DNA of 14,263 nucleotides from an uncultured Clostridia bacterium (GTDB lineage Bacteria; Bacillota; Clostridia; Christensenellales; Borkfalkiaceae): contig CATZIC010000050.1 of the NCBI GenBank assembly GCA_958419945.1, positions 1 to 14,263 on the forward strand, written 5' to 3'. The notes under the pieces were generated by a model, which saw nothing but the letters and a program-made list of their open reading frames with translations, had not been told where the DNA came from and ran no database searches. Shown one piece after another: positions 8,914 through 14,015 of this stretch. The translations under genes and the position numbers were made by a program. Position 1 is the first letter of the stretch, and every line of letters starts with the position of its first letter.

Positions 8914-9081
8914 TTACAAATCTTGCAAAGGAATATTTTTGTCTTTGCAGAGTTTTTCGAAGGCACAAAGGGCTCGGTAATTTGGCATGGTTTTGCCGTT
9001 TTTCCGACGGTTGATAGTGGTAAAACTTACACCTAATAATTGTCCGAACTTCGTTTTGCTCCTGTATATTTCAATCCGCAA
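8914..9081 (-). CDS. Small XRE-like HTH regulator of the defence operon (TTG start)
   Basis: This 55 aa protein reads from TTG at 9081 to TAA at 8914. An in-frame TAG lies upstream and there is no ATG before residue 32, so TTG is the only reasonable start; AAAGGA sits 6 bases before it. Residues 11-31 (KFGQLLGVSF, then TTINRRKNGKT) match helix 2, turn and recognition helix of XRE/Cro-type domains, where the usual form is F-x-x-L-G-V-S-x-x-T-I-N-R-W-E-N-G-K. The tryptophan-glutamate pair is R-K here. The C-terminal half (FEKLCKDKNIPLQDL) resembles the closing helices of such domains. It is the first gene after the operon promoter and directly precedes the helicase, so it probably autoregulates the operon, as controller proteins of restriction systems do. 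A decayed remnant is possible, but the intact frame and good ribosome site speak against it. Confidence 0.72.
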   Translation of the reverse strand: MRIEIYRSKTKFGQLLGVSFTTINRRKNGKTMPNYRALCAFEKLCKDKNIPLQDL

Positions 9082-9112
9082 ATTTTTTCCTTTAGCTAAA
9101 TTCTATAATGTA

Positions 9113-9177
9113 CAATACCCCATTTTAAAATATACCATCATTATAACACATTTGCTTTATACGTGCAATGGGTATTG
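9113..9177. repeat. 8-base inverted repeat flanking the defence promoter
   Basis: CAATACCC at 9113-9120 and its exact complement GGGTATTG at 9170-9177 lie on either side of the -35/-10 pair, 49 bases apart. They could be two half-sites for a regulator that bridges the promoter. Chance cannot be excluded for 8 bases. Confidence 0.4.
9140..9168 (-). promoter_or_regulatory. Sigma-A promoter of the defence operon
   Basis: On the minus strand there is TTGCAC (9163-9168), a 17-base spacer and TATAAT (9140-9145), with a TGn extended -10. Transcription would start near 9133, about 50 bases before the TTG of the HTH gene. No other promoter of this quality lies between here and the left edge, so all five visible genes are probably one transcript. 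Confidence 0.8.
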
Positions 9178-9247
9178 GTCAAATATTTTTATCAATTTAT
9201 GAATTAAAATCGGCCACATTGCTTTTTGCTTTACAACAAAACATTAC

Positions 9248-9304
9248 AAAAAAATCTACACCGTTGGATTGATATCGTAAAAGATATCACCGGGTGTAGA
9301 TTTT
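9248..9304 (-). terminator. Rho-independent terminator after the surface-protein genes
   Basis: The 12-base perfect arms AAAATCTACACC (9251-9262) and GGTGTAGATTTT (9293-9304) enclose a second stem of two GATATC copies (9271-9276, 9283-9288). On the minus strand the stem is followed by seven T. It lies 20 bases after the stop at 9325 and separates this block from the defence operon. Confidence 0.9.
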
Positions 9305-9324
9305 GTTATCATTTGGATTGTTAT

Positions 9325-10149
9325 TTATAATTCCGGGTTTGTTGTGTGGACTCTTTCGTCATCTAACGTAACCCAAACTTCTTTTGCCGTAACGTCTTCA
9401 AGTATAATCGTAATACCCATATCCGTAGAGTCTTCCGTACTAGTGAAGTATATCTGTTTTACCGTATTTTCAACCTCAATGGTTGCCCACATTTCGTTTA
9501 CAGCGTAGTTTAATTTTGTTGCAGGTCCGTCTATCGTGTAATATATTGCAGTAAGATCAGCCCAAGCGCTCGGCTTGCATACGTTAACCTTTATGGTATT
9601 CGACTCGCAGAAGTCCCAATGCAGTAACAAACTTACTTCTTGTTCGGCATAATCTAAGAAATTAGTTTTAGCGTTATCCGAAAGCGCATATGAAACTTCT
9701 ATCCTAATCGGTTCTGCCGTAAGCTCACAAACAAAGCCTTTTGGAATGGTTTCGCCTACTTTTACAAGGTCGTTATTCGATATAACAGTACCTGCTTTGG
9801 CTCCGTCAAGCACCGTTGCCGTTACAATAACTTCATCGGCAAGTTTCTTTGCGGCACCCTCTGTCTTTTGCAAGACTTCAACGTAGAATCTGCCGTGTGT
9901 ATAAAGGTCTGCATCTACGTCCTCGTTTGTCTTTGCGTTTGAAAGGTTTACGGTAAAACTACCGGTAGATTCGGGACCTATGACGCTTGTTTCGGAAGTG
10001 CTGCCACCAACCGTTAGTTCTGCTATCTCGCCAAACCCTATAGTTACTTCACGGTTATCCGCGTCCTGTCTGTACAGCGAAAACGCTACGGTAAACACAG
10101 CTATAGTCAAAAGCAACGCTATCATGCTAATAAAGTAACTTTTACGCAT
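9325..10149 (-). CDS. N-terminally anchored exported protein, TasA/SipW-substrate type, with possible carbohydrate-binding C-terminus
   Basis: The protein has 274 aa. Residues 1-25 are a short basic start (MRKSYF) plus one hydrophobic segment, then SLYRQDADNREVTIGFGEIAELTV. This is the layout of proteins processed by SipW-type signal peptidases, where cleavage falls after a hydrophobic segment without a classical long signal. Residues 30-180 alternate in short beta strands (Ig-like or TasA-like). Residues 186-265 look like a separate beta domain with KPSAW (W196), IYYT (Y203, Y204), W221 and W259. Its aromatic spacing recalls starch-binding modules of CBM25/26 type, a low-confidence resemblance. 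ATG at 10149 has an excellent AAGGAGG, which is encoded by the last codons of the preceding gene, and the two genes overlap by 8 bases. A role in the cell surface or extracellular matrix is inferred from the block with the signal peptidase. Confidence 0.75.
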   Translation of the reverse strand: MRKSYFISMIALLLTIAVFTVAFSLYRQDADNREVTIGFGEIAELTVGGSTSETSVIGPESTGSFTVNLSNAKTNEDVDADLYTHGRFYVEVLQKTEGAAKKLADEVIVTATVLDGAKAGTVISNNDLVKVGETIPKGFVCELTAEPIRIEVSYALSDNAKTNFLDYAEQEVSLLLHWDFCESNTIKVNVCKPSAWADLTAIYYTIDGPATKLNYAVNEMWATIEVENTVKQIYFTSTEDSTDMGITIILEDVTAKEVWVTLDDERVHTTNPEL

Positions 10150-10660
10150 TGCTGCCTCCTTCTGCGGTATTGAAGGATATTACAAACTTTCCGCCTGTGT
10201 TTTTTAGGTCTTCTGCCGTGTAACGGCCATTGTCTGCCCTGTCTTTTAACCGTATTTTTAATTCGTATTCTGTGGTCGTACCAATCCCCGAAACCGAAAG
10301 GCTGCCACTTCCCGTTAAGGTTTTTAATGCTGTGGCCTCGCCCTTTTTATAGATTGCAAACTCCAAGTTTGCAAGTGTTTTTGTTGCGTTTTCGTCCGTA
10401 AACACTATAGTTAAAGTAGCGTTTACTGCTTCGGACAAGCCTGCGGACTTTTTCACTTCCGCAGTTATGGAATACACGGTAGTAGCGTCCTCACTTAAAG
10501 TGATGTTGTCTACTGTCTCGCTAGAATCTAAAGACAAAATAACCGCCTTATCTGCGGTTATTACCCGCTCGGCGGTTCCGTTATAATACGACGTTGCTAT
10601 TACTCCAACTAACGCCGCAATGCATAAAGCCATGCCTGCTATAAGCATAGGCTTTTTCAT
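10142..10660 (-). CDS. Small N-terminally anchored exported protein, probable SipW-type substrate
   Basis: The protein has 172 aa from ATG at 10660. An upstream in-frame GTG at 10669 lies inside the Shine-Dalgarno region (AAAGGAG 8 bases before the ATG), so the ATG is preferred. Residues 1-24 are MKKPM plus a single hydrophobic helix ending in ATSYYNG, as in SipW-dependent precursors. The mature part is serine/threonine-rich, with many short predicted strands (TVYSITAEV, ATLTIVFTD, TEYELKIRL, KFVISFN), and contains no cysteine; I see no catalytic motif. It is probably a beta-sandwich structural or adhesion protein. The last codons supply the ribosome site for the next gene, which it overlaps by ATGCGTAA, so the two products are likely made together. 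Its own promoter is at 10754-10782. No family name can be given with confidence. Confidence 0.75.
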   Translation of the reverse strand: MKKPMLIAGMALCIAALVGVIATSYYNGTAERVITADKAVILSLDSSETVDNITLSEDATTVYSITAEVKKSAGLSEAVNATLTIVFTDENATKTLANLEFAIYKKGEATALKTLTGSGSLSVSGIGTTTEYELKIRLKDRADNGRYTAEDLKNTGGKFVISFNTAEGGSNA

Positions 10661-10692
10661 TTTCACCACTCCTTTCCTTTGTTTTTCTATTT

Positions 10693-10711
10693 TGCAGTTT
10701 TAGCCACTGCA
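10693..10711 (-). other. Hairpin in the leader of the surface-protein pair
   Basis: TGCAGT (10693-10698) and ACTGCA (10706-10711) form a 6-base stem with a 7-base loop in the roughly 87-base untranslated leader, about 33 bases before the ATG at 10660. It is too far from the ribosome site to block it and may stabilise the message. Confidence 0.4.
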
Positions 10712-10753
10712 GATATTTATCTAATGATTTTAATTAACCATTCGGTAATAAAA

Positions 10754-10782
10754 ATTTTAACACGTTATCCACAAAAATGCAA
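10754..10782 (-). promoter_or_regulatory. Predicted promoter of the surface-protein pair
   Basis: On the minus strand there is TTGCAT (10777-10782), 17 bases, then TAAAAT (10754-10759) with a TGn extension. The start would be near 10747. The -35 is only half-consensus, so support rests on the spacing and the extended -10. Confidence 0.6.
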
Positions 10783-10897
10783 TATATTATCTCATTTTTT
10801 TGTAAAATTTTTAGAATAATAATTGTTTCGAAATAACTTAACATACCCTACGACTTATAATTTTTTTCAAAAGTGGGGCTATAGGTCGATTCAAGGA

Positions 10898-10929
10898 GTA
10901 AATTTGCTTGCTTGCAAGGGCGAATTTAC
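10898..10929. repeat. Long hairpin next to the cloverleaf element
   Basis: GTAAATTTG (10898-10906) pairs with CGAATTTAC (10921-10929) through one G-T wobble. Inside it, CTTGC (10907-10911) pairs with GCAAG (10914-10918) around TT. No T-run follows on either strand, so it is not a terminator. It lies 9 bases from the cloverleaf and may be part of the same unit. Confidence 0.6.
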
Positions 10930-10938
10930 GACGTCAAC

Positions 10939-11024
10939 AAATTTTGTATCATACAGGCAGTTTACTGCCAAAGTGTGCGAAGCACAATTATTCGGGGCCT
11001 GCCCCGAAGTATGATACACAATTT
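10939..11024. repeat. Cloverleaf-like element: 16-base terminal arms enclosing three hairpins
   Basis: The outer arms AAATTTTGTATCATAC (10939-10954) and GTATGATACACAATTT (11009-11024) pair at 15 of 16 positions. Between them are three further perfect stems: GGCAGT/ACTGCC (10956-10961 with 10964-10969), TGTGC/GCACA (10974-10978 with 10982-10986, around GAA), and TTCGGGGC/GCCCCGAA (10991-10998 with 11001-11008). Almost every base lies in a stem. It is not a tRNA: loops and conserved bases are wrong. No T-run follows on either strand. It could be a structured untranslated RNA, an mRNA-stabilising element, or a small palindromic mobile repeat. It lies 58 bases after the signal peptidase stop. Confidence 0.7.
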
Positions 11025-11082
11025 ATTAACGGCTATTTTCAGAAATAAAGGCAGAGTTAAAATAATTGCCGTAAAATCGTTA

Positions 11083-11676
11083 TTAAGTTCGCACCGAATA
11101 CAACGGATCGGAATTTTCACGCTCTGTTATGCGAAAATATTCCGCGAGCAAATTTAAAAATATGGCAATTATTATAGCGGATATTCCGTATCTGCTTTTC
11201 AGAAAGAAGGCTATTTCCCCAAAGTAAGGGATTCTGAAAAGAAAGGTACCACTGATATCCTTTCTCTTTAATGGGCGTGGATCGTTCACGTTGTTTGCGT
11301 CGCCACGGGTATAATACAGCGTCTGTCCGTCCACAGAACGCACGTCAACGATTCTGTGAATTATGGTTAGCCCGTCCTCGTTTACGTAAGTAACGATATC
11401 GCCTATCGACAGACGGTCGCTTGATCTCAACTTGCTTGTTACCACGACGTCGTCGACTTGCAGAAAACCCGCACGCATTCCTTCAAGCGTTTCCACATTG
11501 GAATGGTCGACGCGAGCCATGCTCTCACTACCGACAACGTAAAAATTCACGCCGATAACGTTAAACGAAGGGTCATTTGTAATCCATTCCGCAAACAACG
11601 ATATGCCGATAAAGAGCACCGACAGCGGGATTACAAAACCTATTATTTTAAGAATTTTATTTAATAGCGTCTTCAA
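11083..11676 (-). CDS. Signal peptidase I of ER/SipW type
   Basis: This 197 aa membrane protease would remove signal peptides from exported proteins. There is a transmembrane segment at about 8-30 and a second at 166-182. The catalytic serine is S52 in VVGSESM (47-53). Residues 91-97 (IGDIVTY) and H107 in IIHRIVDV form the next box: histidine stands where bacterial type I enzymes have lysine, which defines the ER/SipW/archaeal type. The last box is YYTRGDANNVNDPRP (121-135). The start is TTG at 11676, with no Shine-Dalgarno; a promoter ends only 7 bases upstream, so the message may be leaderless. Starts further in would cut the first membrane segment. The next genes encode two proteins with SipW-substrate-like N-termini, so this is probably their dedicated peptidase, as SipW is for TasA in Bacillus. 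Confidence 0.88.
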   Translation of the reverse strand: MKTLLNKILKIIGFVIPLSVLFIGISLFAEWITNDPSFNVIGVNFYVVGSESMARVDHSNVETLEGMRAGFLQVDDVVVTSKLRSSDRLSIGDIVTYVNEDGLTIIHRIVDVRSVDGQTLYYTRGDANNVNDPRPLKRKDISGTFLFRIPYFGEIAFFLKSRYGISAIIIAIFLNLLAEYFRITERENSDPLYSVRT

Positions 11677-11683
11677 TGTTTTA

Positions 11684-11712
11684 ATTTTAACTAAATTTTT
11701 TTAATCGTTCAA
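11684..11712 (-). promoter_or_regulatory. Predicted promoter of the signal peptidase gene
   Basis: On the minus strand there is TTGAAC (11707-11712), 17 bases, then TAAAAT (11684-11689). Seven bases separate the -10 from the TTG codon, which places the transcript start at or within a base or two of the start codon. Confidence 0.6.
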
Positions 11713-11778
11713 TAATAGACAGCATAGCGGGTCGAAGAAAGGAACAATACGGTTCGCCATGCAAGTCTTAAAACTTAC

Positions 11779-11991
11779 TTAATAATCGGTCAAGCACAAA
11801 ATATAATCGACGCTTACCTTAAAATTTACCGCAATTTCAATCAAATACTCCGCCGTAGGAACACTTTTGCCGTTTTCCCAAAGTGATATAGTATCTTGCG
11901 AAACGGATAGCATTTCTGCCATTTGCTTTTGCGAAAGTTTGCGTTCTAAACGGAGCTCTCTTATTCTCTTTCCGATTTCTATTGCGTTCAT
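11779..11991 (-). CDS. XRE/Cro-family repressor 1
   Basis: This 70 aa protein is a single five-helix XRE domain. Residues 19-42 contain LSQKQMAEMLSVSQDTISLWENGK, with recognition helix QDTISLWENG. The C-terminal DYILCLTDY is the usual closing helix, and no effector domain is attached. ATG at 11991 has no Shine-Dalgarno. A -10 ends 7 bases before it, so the mRNA is probably leaderless. Two palindromes with the half-site TTACGAG lie at and upstream of the promoter, the classical layout for autorepression. No terminator is visible between this gene and the signal peptidase, so some read-through into that block is possible. It could regulate the surface genes or neighbouring regulators; that is inference. 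Confidence 0.92.
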   Translation of the reverse strand: MNAIEIGKRIRELRLERKLSQKQMAEMLSVSQDTISLWENGKSVPTAEYLIEIAVNFKVSVDYILCLTDY

Positions 11992-11997
11992 ATTATA

Positions 11998-12024
11998 TAT
12001 TTTACGAGATTTTCTCGTAAAATA
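11998..12024. promoter_or_regulatory. Operator O1 of XRE gene 1
   Basis: This perfect palindrome has 11-base arms (TATTTTACGAG and its complement) around a 5-base spacer, centred at 12011, 20 bases before the start codon. It covers the -10 and the spacer of the predicted promoter, so a bound repressor would block RNA polymerase. Confidence 0.8.
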
Positions 12025-12028
12025 CCAA
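11999..12028 (-). promoter_or_regulatory. Predicted promoter of XRE gene 1 (leaderless)
   Basis: On the minus strand there is TTGGTA (12023-12028), 18 bases, then TAAAAT (11999-12004), then 7 bases to the ATG. A second TATAAT-like box at 12052-12057 has no good -35 and would give a transcript starting upstream of O1. Confidence 0.55.
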
Positions 12029-12030
12029 AC

Positions 12031-12049
12031 TTACGAGAAACACTCGTAA
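12031..12049. promoter_or_regulatory. Operator O2 of XRE gene 1
   Basis: TTACGAG (12031-12037), a 5-base spacer, then CTCGTAA (12043-12049). The half-site is the same as in O1, and the centre at 12040 is exactly 29 bases from the O1 centre, nearly three helical turns. Cooperative binding of two dimers is likely. Confidence 0.8.
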
Positions 12050-12124
12050 AAATTATATCTGATAACCATTTAGTTATATCTATCCGCTATTTAACTTAGG
12101 CACTTAATATATCAAATAGGGCAA

Positions 12125-12154
12125 CAAAAAAACGGCGATTAAACTAAACGCCGT
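12125..12154 (-). terminator. Rho-independent terminator of XRE gene 2
   Basis: ACGGCG (12132-12137) pairs with CGCCGT (12149-12154), followed on the minus strand by seven T. The stem begins directly after the stop codon of XRE gene 2. Confidence 0.9.
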
Positions 12155-12358
12155 CTAATATTCTTCCCTTAACAAATAATCTATGCTGACGTCAAAAGTG
12201 TCTGCAATCTTAATAAGCATATCAAAACCGCATTCCCTTTGTCCGTTTTCCCAATAGGAAATCGAACGGACGGAAACGTTTAATTGTTCGGCAAGCTGTT
12301 TCCGTGAAAGATTCTTTTCTGTTCTTAATTCGCTTAATCGTTCTGCAAATCTGTTCAT
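12155..12358 (-). CDS. XRE/Cro-family repressor 2
   Basis: This 67 aa protein is a single XRE domain. Residues 17-40 contain LSRKQLAEQLNVSVRSISYWENGQ, with recognition helix VRSISYWENG, and the closing helix is DYLLREEY. It is clearly a paralogue of the 70 aa repressor to its left, but the exposed recognition-helix residues differ (VRSISY against QDTISL), matching the different operator sequences. ATG at 12358 has no Shine-Dalgarno. A TAGAAT box ends 6 bases upstream, so the message is probably leaderless. Two palindromes with the core GAAC-N5-GTTC lie upstream in the same geometry as for repressor 1. The gene is monocistronic, with its own terminator. Confidence 0.92.
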   Translation of the reverse strand: MNRFAERLSELRTEKNLSRKQLAEQLNVSVRSISYWENGQRECGFDMLIKIADTFDVSIDYLLREEY

Positions 12359-12364
12359 AATAAA

Positions 12365-12384
12365 ATTCTAGAACAAAACGTTCT
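12365..12384. promoter_or_regulatory. -10 box and operator O1 of XRE gene 2
   Basis: The -10 TAGAAT is at 12365-12370 on the minus strand. AGAAC (12370-12374), spacer AAAAC and GTTCT (12380-12384) form the operator, centred at 12377, 19 bases before the ATG at 12358 and abutting the -10. I see no good -35. Confidence 0.7.
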
Positions 12385-12398
12385 TAAATATTTAATTC

Positions 12399-12413
12399 GG
12401 AACATTTTGTTCC
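12399..12413. promoter_or_regulatory. Operator O2 of XRE gene 2
   Basis: GGAAC (12399-12403), spacer ATTTT, then GTTCC (12409-12413). The palindrome is perfect and its centre at 12406 is 29 bases from the O1 centre, the same separation as at XRE gene 1. Confidence 0.8.
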
Positions 12414-12486
12414 TTGTTAATTCTATTATTATTTATTTAAAGGAAATTTATAGGATGCTACTACATAACGGAACTTGCAACACAAT

Positions 12487-12528
12487 AAAAAAATCGAGCC
12501 ATATCTATTGATAAGACTCGATGTTTTT
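12487..12528 (-). terminator. Terminator of the zinc-ribbon gene, probably bidirectional
   Basis: ATCGAG (12493-12498) pairs with CTCGAT (12517-12522), with an inner stem TATC/GATA. Seven T follow on the minus strand and six T on the plus strand. It lies about 45 bases after the stop at 12568. Confidence 0.85.
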
Positions 12529-12567
12529 TAATAATGCTTTCTGTTTATCATCCAGTTGCAATACTAT

Positions 12568-12894
12568 TTAGACGTAGGATAGCATTAATCCAATTATTAC
12601 GCCACAGCTGAAACCAATAACGACAGAAATAATAATGCCTATGACGAAGCCCCTAACCCAACCGGATATAAAGGTTTTTCTTTCTTCTGATTCGTTCGGA
12701 TAGAGACAAATACCGATAATTAAACCGATTATGCCTAAAAATAAACCTAAAAGAATGCCTGTCGTTTTTTTGCTTGACTGAGTGCTTCCTGTGTTATAAA
12801 CCGTACTGGAATTTGAATCGTCAATGTCGCAGCCGCAGTACTTACAAAAAGTGGACCCATCATCAATTTCCTTGCCGCATTTTTTGCAATACAT
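12568..12894 (-). CDS. Zinc-ribbon membrane protein
   Basis: This 108 aa protein has an N-terminal zinc ribbon with ligands C3, C6, C17 and C20 (CKKC and CKYC). A serine/threonine-rich linker at about 27-44 leads to two transmembrane helices, at about 46-65 and 80-106, rich in Gly and Ile. Such zinc-ribbon/two-helix proteins are common and mostly uncharacterised in Bacillota. ATG at 12894 has a strong AGGAGG 7 bases upstream. The gene has its own near-consensus promoter and terminator, so it is a single transcription unit, and its neighbours give no hint to its role. Membrane location follows from the helices; function is unknown. Confidence 0.88.
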   Translation of the reverse strand: MYCKKCGKEIDDGSTFCKYCGCDIDDSNSSTVYNTGSTQSSKKTTGILLGLFLGIIGLIIGICLYPNESEERKTFISGWVRGFVIGIIISVVIGFSCGVIIGLMLSYV

Positions 12895-12921
12895 AAAATT
12901 TCCTCCTATGCTAATAGCATT

Positions 12922-12950
12922 ATTGTAATCGTAACTTTGTAAGAAGTCAA
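12922..12950 (-). promoter_or_regulatory. Sigma-A promoter of the zinc-ribbon gene
   Basis: On the minus strand there is TTGACT (12945-12950), 17 bases, then TACAAT (12922-12927). The transcript would start near 12915, with a short leader containing AGGAGG. Confidence 0.85.
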
Positions 12951-13074
12951 GTAAAAATCTAATTTTTCTAATATAAATTAATTCGCGAACATGTTTTCCT
13001 AATTATTAAAATAGATGCTTTTAAACCATTATCTGAATTTATATATCGTTCGTTTTGCTTTATCAAGACAATAT
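12951..13074. other. AT-rich intergenic stretch with no recognised feature
   Basis: This lies between the zinc-ribbon promoter and the terminator of the rhomboid gene. I see no gene, repeat or regulatory site here. Confidence 0.5.
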
Positions 13075-13122
13075 AAAAAGCGTCATAAACCCGCCTATGG
13101 GTCGGTTTATGGCACTTTTTTT
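13075..13122. terminator. Bidirectional terminator after the rhomboid gene; copy 1 of a direct repeat
   Basis: GCGTCATAAACC (13080-13091) pairs with GGTTTATGGCAC (13104-13115), with one mismatch and one wobble. Seven T follow on the plus strand and five on the minus strand. The part at 13087-13120 recurs at 14016-14049. It lies about 95 bases beyond the rhomboid stop. Confidence 0.8.
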
Positions 13123-13217
13123 ATTTTTACAATTACTTCTTCGGACTTTTTCAAGGAAGTAAAGCAGTGAGGATTTTTTTCGCTTAAAACGTCAAAACGA
13201 CACTCAATTTATAAGTA

Positions 13218-13898
13218 TTATTTTTCATTCTGATCCCTTCTTTCTTTCACAGCCGCAAGCTTTGCAAGCTGCAACGTCAATCCAAGGATGGCTCCGCCAA
13301 GGAAAGCGGAATAGTGTCCCATATTGTACATAAAATCCTTGGGATACCAACAAAACGAGATAGAGTGCGAACCTCCGTCAAAACATGCGGCGAAATAAAT
13401 CAATCCCATCAAAACTGCGCCCGTAATAACGTTTATCTTCGTGCGCGTCTCTTTACGAAAAAGAAAACAGTAGTCGATGATTGCATAAGCGTATAAGCCG
13501 TAGTTAACGCCGGAATAGCCGAATGAAGCCGTAGATAGATCATTTGCTCCCGCAAACACTTCTGCTATCCACGCCATTACAAAAACCAAAAATACAAGTT
13601 TTAAAGTTCCCTTTCTTCTCTCAAGCCAAGCGCCACAGATAAGAAAGCACAGCATATTCAAAAGAACGTGCTGCCAACTTAAATGAATGAATGCACTTAC
13701 AAAATGCTTTAAAAGGCTATTGAAGGACAATACGGATCCCCAGTGTGCCGAATCTTTCCAATTATAAAACCATAAATGATCATCGGATGTCTGTGAGTAA
13801 ATCAAGATGTTCAGCAGGACAATCAAAATGGTTCCTAAAAAGAAATAGTTGCGATTCCACCAATAGAGTTTCTTACTTTCATCATCTATGTATTTCAT
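13218..13898 (-). CDS. Rhomboid-family intramembrane serine protease
   Basis: This protein has 226 aa from ATG at 13898; GTG at 13901 is only 2 bases from the GGAGGG site, so the ATG is preferred. Residue numbers here count the GTG codon as 1. About six transmembrane segments are visible. The rhomboid marks are H78-x3-N82 in WQHVLLNM (oxyanion residues), the catalytic serine S130 in GYSG (128-131) followed by VNYGLYA, and the catalytic histidine H196 in NMGHYSAFLGGAILG. The catalytic dyad is complete, so an active protease cleaving membrane proteins is expected. The N-terminus is cytoplasmic and basic/acidic, and the C-terminus is short and charged. It is monocistronic, with its own promoter, and no substrate can be told from the context. 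Confidence 0.9.
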   Translation of the reverse strand: MKYIDDESKKLYWWNRNYFFLGTILIVLLNILIYSQTSDDHLWFYNWKDSAHWGSVLSFNSLLKHFVSAFIHLSWQHVLLNMLCFLICGAWLERRKGTLKLVFLVFVMAWIAEVFAGANDLSTASFGYSGVNYGLYAYAIIDYCFLFRKETRTKINVITGAVLMGLIYFAACFDGGSHSISFCWYPKDFMYNMGHYSAFLGGAILGLTLQLAKLAAVKERRDQNEK

Positions 13899-13931
13899 CA
13901 CACCCTCCGGAACGAAGTTTTTAACAAGTTG

Positions 13932-13960
13932 ATTATAACACGCTTATTCTTTACAGTCAA
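13932..13960 (-). promoter_or_regulatory. Sigma-A promoter of the rhomboid gene
   Basis: On the minus strand there is TTGACT (13955-13960), 17 bases, then TATAAT (13932-13937) with a TGn extension. This is one of the strongest promoters in the window. Confidence 0.88.
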
Positions 13961-14015
13961 GTGCCACTATTTAATGAGATATTGTTGAGTTAAAATTGAA
14001 CTCATAATTCAACAC

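Larger units (their letters stand above)
10783..11082. other. Non-coding stretch between signal peptidase and surface-protein genes
   Basis: No gene is supported here. Two structured elements fill the middle (10898-10929 and 10939-11024). The flanks, 10783-10897 and 11025-11082, are AT-rich and show nothing else I recognise. The short open frames on the plus strand run through the hairpins and have no ribosome sites. Confidence 0.6.

Noticed and set aside
1..9081. Assignment of the operon to BREX or DISARM
   Set aside because: None of the marker proteins (PglZ, BrxC, BrxL, DUF1998 DrmB) is present. PLD and SNF2 domains are shared but are fused here into one protein with a different partner set.
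8818..9202. Two plus-strand open frames over the start of the defence operon
   Set aside because: They are the reverse side of the helicase start, the HTH gene and the promoter, with no ribosome sites or recognisable protein features.
10939..11024. Cloverleaf element as a tRNA, integron attC site or terminator
   Set aside because: tRNA consensus bases and loop sizes are absent, attC core sites are not seen, and no T-run follows the stems on either strand.
10823..11157. Plus-strand open frames over the cloverleaf region
   Set aside because: They run through the palindromic element and into the signal peptidase gene; the translations look random and have no ribosome sites.
11701..11760. 19-codon minus-strand frame upstream of the signal peptidase
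   Set aside because: It has no Shine-Dalgarno and the predicted peptidase promoter lies inside it; there is no reason to think it is translated.
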